Of a stretch of 64,000 nucleotides of DNA, positions 11,201 through 17,565 are shown piece by piece (positions within the stretch are counted from its first letter, which is position 1; the number at the start of each line of letters is the position of its first letter). Origin of the DNA: Ardenticatenaceae bacterium (GTDB lineage: Bacteria; Chloroflexota; Anaerolineae; Promineifilales; Promineifilaceae); the NCBI GenBank assembly GCA_020634415.1, contig JACKBT010000010.1, forward strand, positions 1 through 64,000, written 5' to 3'. A program made the translations under genes and the position numbers. The notes beneath the pieces were generated by a model that was given only the letters and a program-made list of their open reading frames with translations, did not search any database and was not told the origin of the DNA.

Positions 11201-11359
11201 GAGCCATTCGTTCCAGTTGGCGGGGTTGGTGGAACGGCCGCTGTAGGCGGCCATGTTGGCGACGAGGACACCAAACAGGGCGAAACCGCGCAAGATGTCT
11301 ACGAATTCGACACGTTCGCTGGCTTTGGTGGGGGTGATGGTTGTTGGTGGTTGGGTCAT
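5294..11359 (-). CDS. Giant DUF418 membrane protein fused to two M28 peptidase modules
   Basis: The protein has 2021 residues. Residues 1-400 are a multi-helix DUF418 domain (VEFVDILRGFALFGV start), followed by another membrane helix near 425 and a Pro-rich linker. The first M28 module (about 500-935, with a PA-like insert) keeps every expected metal and catalytic residue: GGHFDHLG, GANDNASG, WDGEEHG, QMDMVG and SDHVPF. Two tandem modules follow, each an NTF2-like stretch plus a helical region that may be a degenerate peptidase-MA-like fold (about 940-1545). The last M28 module (about 1575-2021) has GAQEMG for GEE and SDQIPF for SDH, so it lacks the catalytic Glu and a metal-binding His. The catalytic parts probably lie outside the membrane. 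It is transcribed behind two peptide-type ABC permeases, which suggests extracellular peptide breakdown coupled to uptake (inference). Confidence 0.8.
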   Translation of the reverse strand: MTQPPTTITPTKASERVEFVDILRGFALFGVLVANMAAYSGRSTNPANWNEWLDIALVNATRFLVEAKFYSLFSFLFGWGMAIQMLRAQAKNRPFIPLYLRRLTILLLIGIIHGTLIWFGDILTIYALLGFILLLFRHRSPRFLLISVGLCLLLSMMLTLPGNALEALRQGYADLVAPLKRSIYPVSLYQTGTFAEVTQRRLQEYLAILSGFLYFFGNIFAMFLLGLYVGKRRLFQNIQQHLPLIKRVALITFVVGLLFNGLFVYVSNHTTAVPALYTRFTITATRTIAAPSLMLFYVSALILLLQTGRGRQWLQPLAPVGRMALTNYLSQSLIATLIFYSYGLGFYGLTDPTFGLILTLIIYIAQIHFSRWWLEQYQFGPVEWLWRSLTYGRLQPLQRGQTLTTPSPFLTRRRQISLAILLLLALLIPAALWLTNRDNTPPLITHNQQPTPAPSISNLQSPVSTPAPPTAPQTTPATYNPSPLIANGNLPALVQSWRFEEAMRHIEILASPEYAGRMAGSPGGQAAADYIADHFAAYGLQPAGDDGTFFQNFPITYTELSAAPDLTVFANGSAVSQTRFQDYNPTIFNYAGSGSGRGQVIWLDDCQPDDFAGQNLVGKVPLCQNIIARADITPVSRAALEYGAAGLLLLTDPALFPPGFGNIYRETWVAQTIPTFRVYDDLVQDLLIGSSTTITNLLNTPDSLPLTAEVEFSLAAPAASTHQARNVLGVIPGRDPRYAHEIVIIGGHFDHLGHTPDGTIWAGANDNASGIAAMLEIARSWHENGYVPRRTVLFAAWDGEEHGLFGSTYYVQHPRYPLDVTQAAIQMDMVGTGIDTLSISSGPLADELAASAQSLGVATAVINLGRSDHVPFLEAGVASSLIIWVDEDVDIPSYHRPIDLPNVIEPAKLTAAAQVANATLLALADSEPAIRDMLASRTAAINNGDLTAFLATTHPDGQTAADTHWLTDLQQLNPQEVSLTPTAIQVQGDTAIVSLSLGLNITDTQESIPLTVRLSRTDSGWQWHGPNLHPQPIGPITIAQPPEATSPLTPTAQLIQNQLNRFTNLLDLPAAPPTTLLLLPDSSTLRATTSLGLPADQASWVEPGLVKLVYSPAISTSQQLTDTLAQLLLANAGLREADAPWLWHGLPLLLQEQTDLIATQKQLLPALQTAVINDNFATQPALDWAAVSYLQQRLGWRGLGAFIQAAGRDGVEAALQETLNTTDFAALWQQDWRSRLSTIQTQLDALLAERATAVTTNNLPAFLNTLDPTVPHLEASQTYWFRTAQQNNITDFSLTASPIALLANGNVLADVTWHYTLGDSPTHTTTLPRVFVRSDSGYRWFGSLLVPLQGILLTMRYSDGQTELAQTIQQDAEIIYTQLAAQLQIANPAPLAVELYTNAADMGQAIAPNFGTAGGWTTPNAGIKLLVNDDYQSALALQLTRQLLHQMGVGEEWLLKGVSLLLSRQFDRGQALTAVSTSLHDLQTAAQNDTLPDLFTLPNDDQLSDTRRPLVQAAAWDAVRYLVETYGWDTLLALLQDPSDATSHAQMGLTLPAFALTWRDSLAQGHVQPEWVTAAQGFEVATAIAHLNALTNPDWNGRLAGTDGAEQAADYIAAQFASYGLQPAGDSSSYVQPFPITHTALLYAPRLALVFTTTAQTYTYRQEFLLARPALTSTVSADLVWLNSLEAAGNLDGKIVLMPPPPSLNAALRQLAERGAVGLILPTFKREEADLWGKRPILPTDLAPLPVYELTAAGYTRFLETLDLNRADMEKLPPYHPLNITAHLDAPLSPPTPTTSANILALLPGSDPFLSQEIIIIGAHYDHVGNDPPTLLCPATATGFPAAHTCATEPGLTYTGANDNASGIATLLALAQTWQEIGYQPKHTVLFAAWGAQEMGQLGSTYYTLTPTQPLSHTIAMLQLDGVGGGDGFSLGAQGDETRDGRLLHTLNTAATALDEQLVLAAQTTNSDQIPFREAGLPTLVIAWRLADENNLPDTAAFAVHEERLAAAGRLLTLALMTLAR
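9966..9998. repeat. GGAGACT/GGAGATT repeat inside the M28 fusion gene
   Basis: Units of GAGACTGGAGACTGGAGATT lie in frame in the Pro-rich linker between the DUF418 and M28 parts and encode SISNLQSPVS on the minus strand. It is the same unit, read in the same frame, as in the DUF488-RecQ linker. Confidence 0.7.
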
Positions 11360-11367
11360 GTTGGGTG

Positions 11368-11427
11368 GGGGACTAGAGACTAGAGACTAGAGACTAACCA
11401 GTCTCCAGTCTCTAGTCTCTAGTCCCC
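11368..11427. repeat. 27-bp stem hairpin of repeated ACTAGAG units
   Basis: The arms at 11368-11394 and 11401-11427 are complementary with one mismatch, and the loop is 6 bases. Each arm is made of repeated ACTAGAG units. It fills the gap between the ABC permease fusion and the giant peptidase gene and could act as a processing or attenuation structure in the shared transcript. There is no T-tract. Confidence 0.85.
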
Positions 11428-11428
11428 A

Positions 11429-13921
11429 TTAATATCTTGACTGCCTCACAATTTCTGTGAGGAGGTGGGACAGGATTTCGCCGTAGGTTTGGAGTTTTTC
11501 GGGTTCGATGCGGTTGAGGGTGTCTTCGGTTGGTGTCGCTGTACTTACGGGATTGGCCCAGGTGAAGTTGAGCCAGGCGGCGCGGCCGATGTTGAGGGGG
11601 ATGATGTCCGTCGGGTCGGGGTTGGCGGCGATGGGGGTTTGGGTGGTGGCGGCGGCTTCGCGTAATAAGTTGGCTAAGTTAACGGCCGATCCAGGATGAA
11701 TGGCTAAGGCATCTACACCGGCTCCGGCATAATCTAGCTGGATGATGACGTGAGGTGTGAGGGGATCGCCGTTGCTGGGAGCGGGCAGATGGCGGACGGT
11801 GACGGGGTCGCTGAGAAAGGCTTCGAGGCCGGAGGCGTTGAGTTGGCCGCCCCAGGCGATGAAGAGGACGGAGCGGCGCACTTCGAGGTCTTGCTCTTGC
11901 CAGAGGCGGGCCAGTTCGAGCAGAACGCCAATGCCGGATGCGCCCTGGTTGACAGAGGGGTAAAGTGTGCCGTCGGGGTCTATGCCGAGGCCGTCGTAGG
12001 GGGCGAGGAGGATGATGAGTTCGTTGGCGATGGCGAAGTCGCTGCCGGGCAGGTAGCCGAGGATGGTGGGAACGGCCGTATTCTCCACCGCGCTCAAGTC
12101 TAAAGACATCTCAATCGTCACGTCCAAGTCGTGGGCCATCCAGCCGGGGCCGTGTTGGCTGGCATTAGCCAGAGTGAGGGTGCTGAGATTTTGTCCGGCG
12201 GTGTTGAGGATGGTGGTGGCGACAGACGGCCGTATGCGGAAAATGGGGATGTGGGGCTGGATGTTGTAGCTGTCGAGGTTGGCGGCGTGGGTTTGGGAGC
12301 GGACGGCGGCGGGGCTGTCGTCGGTGAGCCAGAGGATGCCCTGTGCGCCGCGAATGAGGGCTTCATTGGCGAAGTCAGGGGGCGCGGTGGCCTGATCGAG
12401 CAAGATGATGCGGTCGCGCAGGTCGAGGGTTTTGTAATCCTCCCAGGTGGGGGTGCGGCCCGCGGCGAAGGTGAGGAAGGTGAGGGGGTATTCGACCTGA
12501 CCGCCGCCGCCGTGCCCTTCGAGGACGAAGCCGAAATCGCGTTGGTGTTGGAAGGCGCGATCACCATCTTGGCTGTGGAGGATGAGTTGGGGCTGGGTTA
12601 ACGGCCGTACTAAATCAAGCTGGCGTGGGTAGATGTATTCTGACTGTTTCCAGCCGGGCTGTAGGCCATATTGGATGAAGTGATCGGCGATGTAGGTGGC
12701 GGCTTGGGTGATGTCGGGGGAGGTGGGGGAACGGCCGTTCATGGCAGCAAGGGCGGCGGTGTGGTCGTAGGCGGATTCGCCGTTGAAGGCGCGGGCGACG
12801 CGGGCAAACCAGGGGGCGGGGCCGGTGTTGTTGATGATGAAGATGGTGGCGTAGGTGAGGAGGGCGATGACCAGAATCATGCGTTTACGCAGGAGGAAGT
12901 TGGTGCTGACGTGGTGTTGTTCGATGAGGCGGCGTAAGCCTTCGCCGAAGGTGTTGAAGCCGACGACGGCGATGAAGAAGGCGATGGCGGGGGGGAAGAC
13001 GATGAAGGGTTTGGCGCGGAGCCAGCGGTAGCCTTCGGCCAGCATCGCGCCCCATTCGGGCACTTCGGAGAGGGTGACGACGTTGATGCCGGTGATTTCG
13101 TCGCCGAGGGCGATGCGGCTGCCGCCGCCGATGAAGATGCCGACGAAGGCTAGTTCGCCCATGAGCATGAGGGTGGCCCCGAGTTCGAGGAAGCTGATGA
13201 TGAGGAGTTGGGGCAGGAGGTTGGGCAGGATGTGGCGCACGGCGATGGCGAAGTTGGTGGCGCCGGCGGCTTGGGCACCTTCGATGTAGGGCATTTTGCG
13301 CAGGATGAGGAATTCGCCGCGTATGTATTGGGCGATTTCGGTCCAGCCGATGGCGGCGAGGGCGATGATGAAGACGGGCAGGCCGCGCCGGATGTCGAGG
13401 GCGAAGACGAGGATCATGCTGCTGATGAGCATGGGAACGGCCGTTGTGATGCTGATGAGGGCCATGACGAGTTGGTCGGGGAAACGGCCGTCGTTCCAAC
13501 CGGCATACGCGCCCAGGATGAGGCCCACTATGACGCGCACCATTGTAATGAAGGCGGCGGCGATGAGGGTGTTGCGTGCGCCGTAAAGAAGCATACTGAG
13601 GATGTCGTTGCCGTATTCATCTGTGCCGAGGGGGTATTCGGCTGAGGGGGCCAATGGGGGGCTGATCCACTCGTCTTGAACGGGGTCGAAGTGGGGGACG
13701 ATGTGCTGTCCGGCGATGTAGGGGTTGCGTGGCGCCCACAGGGGGCCAAAGAGGACGAGCAGGAAGAGGATGATGACGATGAAGCCGCCAAAGAGCAGTG
13801 GCCCATTGCTGGTGAAGTGGCGCAGTTGCAGCCGCGACCGGGCGCTGGCGGGATCGGCGTTTAGGGGGCCGAGTTGGGAGAGGTCGGCGCGGGGGTTGAG
13901 GAGGGTGCGAAGACTACGCAT
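11429..13921 (-). CDS. DppC-type ABC permease fused to a degenerate M28-like domain
   Basis: Residues 1-335 are an oligopeptide/dipeptide-type inner-membrane permease: an N-terminal helix, PLGTDEYGNDILS, several membrane segments, and the EAA loop EGAQAAGATNFAIAVRHILPN that contacts the ATPase. After a further helix (about 348-368), residues 380-830 resemble an M28 peptidase with a PA-like insert. The active site is gone: APYDGLG for GAHYDHLG, NQGASG for NDNASG, GGQLNASG for GEE, and no final His. It is therefore unlikely to be a peptidase and may bind peptides or structure the complex (inference). Normal DppC has about 300 residues. It lies just downstream of the DppB-like gene. No binding protein or ATPase gene is in the window. 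Confidence 0.85.
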   Translation of the reverse strand: MRSLRTLLNPRADLSQLGPLNADPASARSRLQLRHFTSNGPLLFGGFIVIILFLLVLFGPLWAPRNPYIAGQHIVPHFDPVQDEWISPPLAPSAEYPLGTDEYGNDILSMLLYGARNTLIAAAFITMVRVIVGLILGAYAGWNDGRFPDQLVMALISITTAVPMLISSMILVFALDIRRGLPVFIIALAAIGWTEIAQYIRGEFLILRKMPYIEGAQAAGATNFAIAVRHILPNLLPQLLIISFLELGATLMLMGELAFVGIFIGGGSRIALGDEITGINVVTLSEVPEWGAMLAEGYRWLRAKPFIVFPPAIAFFIAVVGFNTFGEGLRRLIEQHHVSTNFLLRKRMILVIALLTYATIFIINNTGPAPWFARVARAFNGESAYDHTAALAAMNGRSPTSPDITQAATYIADHFIQYGLQPGWKQSEYIYPRQLDLVRPLTQPQLILHSQDGDRAFQHQRDFGFVLEGHGGGGQVEYPLTFLTFAAGRTPTWEDYKTLDLRDRIILLDQATAPPDFANEALIRGAQGILWLTDDSPAAVRSQTHAANLDSYNIQPHIPIFRIRPSVATTILNTAGQNLSTLTLANASQHGPGWMAHDLDVTIEMSLDLSAVENTAVPTILGYLPGSDFAIANELIILLAPYDGLGIDPDGTLYPSVNQGASGIGVLLELARLWQEQDLEVRRSVLFIAWGGQLNASGLEAFLSDPVTVRHLPAPSNGDPLTPHVIIQLDYAGAGVDALAIHPGSAVNLANLLREAAATTQTPIAANPDPTDIIPLNIGRAAWLNFTWANPVSTATPTEDTLNRIEPEKLQTYGEILSHLLTEIVRQSRY

Positions 13922-13931
13922 GGCGGGGAGG

Positions 13932-13996
13932 GGTGTAATGGTGTAATAGTGTATTGGTGTAGTAAATATACCAATACACTATTACACCATTACACC
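13932..13996. repeat. Perfect 27-bp stem hairpin of repeated GTGTAAT units
   Basis: The arms at 13932-13958 and 13970-13996 are perfect reverse complements with an 11-base loop. The units (GGTGTAAT, AGTGTATT) differ from the GAGACT family, but the construction is the same. It sits between the two permease genes. Confidence 0.9.
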
Positions 13997-14016
13997 AATA
14001 TACCAGCAATCTCATC

Positions 14017-14931
14017 TTAGTTCTCCTCCCGAATACGCGGATCGATAACCCAGTAAGCAATATCCAGCAAGAAGTTAATGGTGAGGAAGGTGAGGCCGAG
14101 GGCGGTGGCGAGGGTGACGACAACGGCCGTTTGCCGTGCATCTATCGCTTCCAAAAGACGCAGCCCAAGACCGGGCCAGAGGAAGAAGAACTCGACGATG
14201 GGCAGCGCACCGAGGGCGAAGCGGAGCGAAACACCCATCGCTGTAAGCAGCGGCACGGCTACATTGGGCAAGGCGTGGCGAATGACGGTTCCCATCTGGC
14301 CCAGCCCTTTGGAGTAGGCGGTGCGGATGTAATCTTCTTCCATCGTGCGTTTGAAGCCGAGGAAGGCGGCGCGGGTGAGGTAAGCCAGAGGGCGGGCGGA
14401 CAGGACGAGCAGCGGCAGCGTCATATGCTGGTAATCCCAACCGAAGCCCACCACACTGACGAGGGGATGGCCGAAGAAGTAGACGTAGTAGATTTCGGCC
14501 TGCCGCCATAGAATGGCAGCAAAAAAGGAGGGTACGGAGATGCCCAAAACAGTAATACCCATGAGGGCCGGTATGCTTTTGCTTTGTTTGAGGAGGGCGG
14601 CAGCGGCACCTAAGGGGATGCCGATGAGGGTGGCGGCAGCCAGGGCGATGAGGAGCAGCCCCATGCTGTTGAGGTAGGCTTCGGCCAGGATGGAACGGAT
14701 GGGGATGGCGGCCCCGCTGCTGCTGCGAACTGTGCCGAATTCGCCTTGTAGGGCGCGGCCTAAGTAGTCGCGGGTGTCTGTCCAGGCGAGGGTGCTGTAT
14801 AGGGCAATGTCAAATTCGGGTTGGGCGATTTCGGAGTTGCGGGACAGTCTCATGCCCAGGTGGATGAGGAAGATGATGGCGAGGGTGACGGTGGTGATGA
14901 AGAGGAGGCGACGGCCGATTAAGCGCAGCAT
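14017..14931 (-). CDS. DppB-type ABC transporter permease
   Basis: The 304-residue protein starts with a typical DppB helix (LRLIGRRLLFITTVTLAIIFLIHLG), continues with LGRALQGEFGTV and has about six membrane spans. The EAA loop is YIRTAYSKGLGQMGTVIRHALPN. It would form the transmembrane channel of a peptide-type importer with the DppC-like fusion transcribed after it. A -35-like TTGACG lies 41-46 bases upstream. It is slightly shorter than usual for DppB because the periplasmic loop after the first helix is short. The substrate cannot be read from the sequence. Confidence 0.88.
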   Translation of the reverse strand: MLRLIGRRLLFITTVTLAIIFLIHLGMRLSRNSEIAQPEFDIALYSTLAWTDTRDYLGRALQGEFGTVRSSSGAAIPIRSILAEAYLNSMGLLLIALAAATLIGIPLGAAAALLKQSKSIPALMGITVLGISVPSFFAAILWRQAEIYYVYFFGHPLVSVVGFGWDYQHMTLPLLVLSARPLAYLTRAAFLGFKRTMEEDYIRTAYSKGLGQMGTVIRHALPNVAVPLLTAMGVSLRFALGALPIVEFFFLWPGLGLRLLEAIDARQTAVVVTLATALGLTFLTINFLLDIAYWVIDPRIREEN

Positions 14932-14949
14932 AGATGGTTCTCGAATTAT

Positions 14950-14977
14950 GGTTTAGTTTAAGTTAGTAAACCGTCAA
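14950..14977 (-). promoter_or_regulatory. Possible sigma70-like promoter of the dppB-like operon
   Basis: On the minus strand TTGACG (14977-14972) is followed after 16 bases by TAAACC (14955-14950). The -10 match is weak. The -10 box and a GGTTTA sequence form a short inverted repeat (GGTTTA...TAAACC) that could be an operator. Confidence 0.35.
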
Positions 14978-15010
14978 GCTGTTATACGAAGGCAGTCGGG
15001 GGTTTGTGCA

Positions 15011-15181
15011 TTATTTGGGGGGTGAACGGCGATTCCACCACCAGATGATGTAGTAAACGATAACAGCGAGGATGATGAACCAGCGGCCAGCGTTGCCAAA
15101 GTTTTGGCCGAGATAGTTGCCAATAGCAAAAGCGAGAAAGGCGAAGATGATGCTGAGAATTAATTTACGGACATTGAGCAT
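15011..15181 (-). CDS. Small 56-residue membrane protein
   Basis: This short gene lies between the permease and kinase genes. The ATG at 15181 has AGGAG 7 bases upstream, and the frame ends in TAA at 15011. The product begins MLNVRKLILSIIFAFLAFAI and has two hydrophobic segments (about 7-20 and 33-48), the second ending in YYIIWWWNRR, so it probably forms a helical hairpin in the membrane. I know no family for it. The good ribosome binding site and hydrophobic pattern make it likely to be real. It lies 40 bases downstream of the GHMP kinase gene on the same strand and may be in its transcript. Confidence 0.6.
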   Translation of the reverse strand: MLNVRKLILSIIFAFLAFAIGNYLGQNFGNAGRWFIILAVIVYYIIWWWNRRSPPK

Positions 15182-15220
15182 GGGAAACTCCTGTTGGGGG
15201 TGGTGGTTGATTTTATTGTT

Positions 15221-16195
15221 TTAGCGTTGGTAATTGAAGATTACTTTTGTGCCGTCGCGTTCTAGTTGGAAGGGGAATTCTTGTAAATGGTGTAGGGCTT
15301 GGCGCACGGCTTCCTGATGTTCGTAGGGACAGTAGAGAAGCAGGAAGCCACCACCGCCTGCTCCGGTAATTTTGCCGCCTATGGCTCCGGCCTGGCGGGC
15401 GGCGGTATAGATGTCGTCGAGAATGTCGTTGCTGATTTTGCTAGCCATTTGCTTTTTGAGCTGCCAGCTTTCGTGCAGGAGATGGCCGATGGTGTGGAGA
15501 TCGCCGTGTTCGAGTTCGTTGAGGGCGGTGTAGGCCATTTGTTTGATTTGGCGCAGGATGGGTAGACGGCCGTTTATGTTGGCTTTTTGCTCGGTTAACA
15601 CAGAGTCGGCCTGGCGGGTGATGCCAGTGAAAAACAACAGTAAACTTTCGTTGAGTTTGCGCAGACGGGCAGTAGTCAGCGTGACCTTTTTGCTTTTGAT
15701 ACGACCTTCTGGCGTGAATTCGAGGAAGCGCAGGCCGCCTAAGGCGGCGATGTATTGATCTTGGATGCCGATTGGCTTGTGCAGGGTATTTATCTCGATT
15801 TCGCAGGCTTCGGCAGCCAGCCGCTCGCTGGTGATCATTTCGCCGAGAAAGGCATACATGGCGTGGAGAGAACCGACGGTAACGGTGCTGGATGATCCCA
15901 GACCAGAAGCCGAGGGAATGTCGCCCATGGTGTTGACTTCTACGCCGTGTTCGATGCCTGTTTTGCGCAGGGCTTCGCGGATGAGTTCGTGCTGAACCTG
16001 GTCAACGTGGTCTACCATTTCGGTGCGGGTATAGCCGATGCGTAGTTTGGGATCGAAGCGTCTTTTGATGGTGACGAAGATGTATTTGTCTATGGCTGAG
16101 GTGAGGACGCAGCCGCCTTCGGCTTGATAGAAGGTGGGAAAATCTGTGCCACCGCCGAAGAAGCTGACACGGAGCGGGGTTTGTACGATGATCAT
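15221..16195 (-). CDS. GHMP-family sugar kinase (heptose-7-phosphate kinase-like)
   Basis: The 324-residue protein opens with [20 protein letters not shown], the N-terminal signature of D-glycero-D-manno-heptose 7-phosphate kinase-like GHMP enzymes. It has the phosphate-binding loop [15 protein letters not shown] near residues 94-108 and the C-terminal [16 protein letters not shown] motif. The reaction is ATP-dependent phosphorylation of a sugar or sugar phosphate, usually leading to nucleotide-activated sugars for surface glycans. Galactokinase-like or fucokinase-like substrates are alternatives. No partner isomerase or nucleotidyltransferase lies beside it, so the exact substrate stays open. 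Confidence 0.82.
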   Translation of the reverse strand: MIIVQTPLRVSFFGGGTDFPTFYQAEGGCVLTSAIDKYIFVTIKRRFDPKLRIGYTRTEMVDHVDQVQHELIREALRKTGIEHGVEVNTMGDIPSASGLGSSSTVTVGSLHAMYAFLGEMITSERLAAEACEIEINTLHKPIGIQDQYIAALGGLRFLEFTPEGRIKSKKVTLTTARLRKLNESLLLFFTGITRQADSVLTEQKANINGRLPILRQIKQMAYTALNELEHGDLHTIGHLLHESWQLKKQMASKISNDILDDIYTAARQAGAIGGKITGAGGGGFLLLYCPYEHQEAVRQALHHLQEFPFQLERDGTKVIFNYQR

Positions 16196-16234
16196 GTCCC
16201 TATGATAGTGGGAAATGACGGGGGAACAAGTTAT

Positions 16235-17407
16235 TTAGCCTTTGTAGCGTTCTTTGATGTCAACGGCCGTTACATACCGCATCGCCGTCTGGGCACTCGT
16301 CCAGCCAAACCAGGCCATCAGCTCATCCACACCATAGTCCAGCCGCGCCATCTTGGTGGCACAATAATGGCGGCAGTCATGAGCCGACAGTTTTTTAGGC
16401 ATACCTAACTGTTTGCCCAACCAGGCCGCCCGTTCGCTAATACGTACCCGGTTTAGCCCTTCACCCAAAAGCTGCCCACCTTCGCCATTTTTGAGGAGGC
16501 GAGTTGTCGCCAAAATCAAGGGGCCATCCTCATCTATGAGGGCTGGAGGGTACAGGCTTTGCAGATAATAAGTGGCAATTTCGTGGGTTTGCTTGGTTAA
16601 TTTATGCGTTGTCCATTCGTGGGCTGTGCCTTTGACCTTGGGGCGATAGAAATGGATCTGGCCCGCAGTGAGGTCAACGTTGTCTACTTTGAGAAGGGCT
16701 ACTTCGCTGGCGCGAAGGCCGTGATCGAGCAGCACACACATAAGCAGCGCATCGCGCCAGGCTTGGGGCGACTCGTTTTGCACTTGTTTGAGGGACTGGG
16801 CCTGCCCATCACTTAGCAGGGTTGGTTTGCGCTTTTTGGTGGAGCGGCGGTTGATGACGACTGTGCGCTTTTGGCCTTCGGGTTTGTAGGCGTAGGTGAC
16901 TTCTTTTACTCGCGTCTGGTCACGTCGCTGATCCATGTTGAGGCCACCTTGCCGCGAAAAGCCTTTTACCGATTGGATGAGTGCGCCTTCGTGGCGGTCA
17001 ATTACGCCTGATTTGACGGCCATTTGGGCATAGGTGCGCACGGTGGACAGTCGGGCGTTGACGGAGTTAATGGCATAGCCTTCTTGCAGCAGCCATTGCA
17101 CAAAACCTTCGACGATGCCCCAGGTGACACCTTGCCAGGCGTTGGGGTCGTACTGGAAGTCAGCTCCATTTTCGAGAGGAATACGAGCATCGAGCAGGTA
17201 TTCGGCGAATAGTTCGAGGTCGCGGGCGTGGCGCTTGACGGTGTTGATGGATTTTTCGTTGAGGTAGCGTTGGAAGATGTTTTGCCCGGCGGCGCGGTTG
17301 GCGATTTGACCGGCGATTTCCAGGGGTGTTGGTGTGAATGGTTGGAGGGAACGGCCGTCTTCCGTCACAATAATCTCGCCGTGCAAGGGTGTGTTATTAT
17401 CAGACAT
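16235..17407 (-). CDS. Tyrosine recombinase/integrase (XerC/D-like)
   Basis: The 390-residue protein has an N-terminal SAM-like core-binding domain (about 45-160) and a C-terminal catalytic domain. Catalytic residues are visible: Arg in LLDHGLRASEVALLK, the H-x-x-R box in LSAHDCRHYCATKMA, and the nucleophile Tyr in TAMRYVT. Such enzymes cut and rejoin DNA through a covalent 3'-phosphotyrosine. It stands alone with no other mobile-element genes, but a 9-7-9 inverted repeat of the kind these enzymes bind begins 20 bases upstream of its start codon. Its role could be integration, dimer resolution or phase-variable inversion; nothing here decides which. Confidence 0.9.
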   Translation of the reverse strand: MSDNNTPLHGEIIVTEDGRSLQPFTPTPLEIAGQIANRAAGQNIFQRYLNEKSINTVKRHARDLELFAEYLLDARIPLENGADFQYDPNAWQGVTWGIVEGFVQWLLQEGYAINSVNARLSTVRTYAQMAVKSGVIDRHEGALIQSVKGFSRQGGLNMDQRRDQTRVKEVTYAYKPEGQKRTVVINRRSTKKRKPTLLSDGQAQSLKQVQNESPQAWRDALLMCVLLDHGLRASEVALLKVDNVDLTAGQIHFYRPKVKGTAHEWTTHKLTKQTHEIATYYLQSLYPPALIDEDGPLILATTRLLKNGEGGQLLGEGLNRVRISERAAWLGKQLGMPKKLSAHDCRHYCATKMARLDYGVDELMAWFGWTSAQTAMRYVTAVDIKERYKG

Positions 17408-17427
17408 AACCGAATCATATCATATTT

Positions 17428-17452
17428 CGTACATATGTCCACAATATGTACG
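17428..17452. other. 9-7-9 inverted repeat, possible recombinase core site or operator
   Basis: CGTACATAT (17428-17436) and ATATGTACG (17444-17452) are perfect reverse complements around the 7-base centre GTCCACA. Arm and spacer lengths fit a tyrosine-recombinase core site. It lies immediately upstream of the recombinase gene, so an autoregulatory operator is the other reading. Confidence 0.5.
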
Positions 17453-17459
17453 GCAATAA

Positions 17460-17492
17460 AGATTGGAGCAATTTTAAAAATTGCTCCAATCT
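17460..17492. terminator. 16-bp perfect hairpin between recombinase and carboxylase genes
   Basis: The arms AGATTGGAGCAATTTT (17460-17475) and its complement (17477-17492) surround a single A. It lies in a divergent intergenic region, so it may be an operator or belong to the GATTGGAG hairpin family rather than being a terminator. It stands 18 bases before the -35 box of the next promoter. Confidence 0.45.
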
Positions 17493-17509
17493 GATCTTAC
17501 TCGGTTTCG

Positions 17510-17538
17510 TTGACAAACTATTTTGGCCGCGCTATGCT
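17510..17538 (+). promoter_or_regulatory. Sigma70-like promoter for the carboxylase/atuA genes
   Basis: TTGACA at 17510-17515 and TATGCT at 17533-17538 are separated by exactly 17 bases. The predicted start is about 20 bases before the ATG at 17566, giving a short leader without a clear Shine-Dalgarno sequence. Confidence 0.7.
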
Positions 17539-17565
17539 CAAAACCATCACCACCACGTATGAATC

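Noticed and set aside
10256..11383. Long plus-strand open frame opposite the DUF418-M28 gene, with a Glu/Gly-rich translation
   Set aside because: Its low-complexity acidic composition is the mirror of the GC-rich codon use of the real minus-strand gene, which has clear domains.
11368..13996. Tandem-unit intergenic hairpins as CRISPR arrays
   Set aside because: The units are 7-9 bases long without spacers, form stems, and no cas genes are present.
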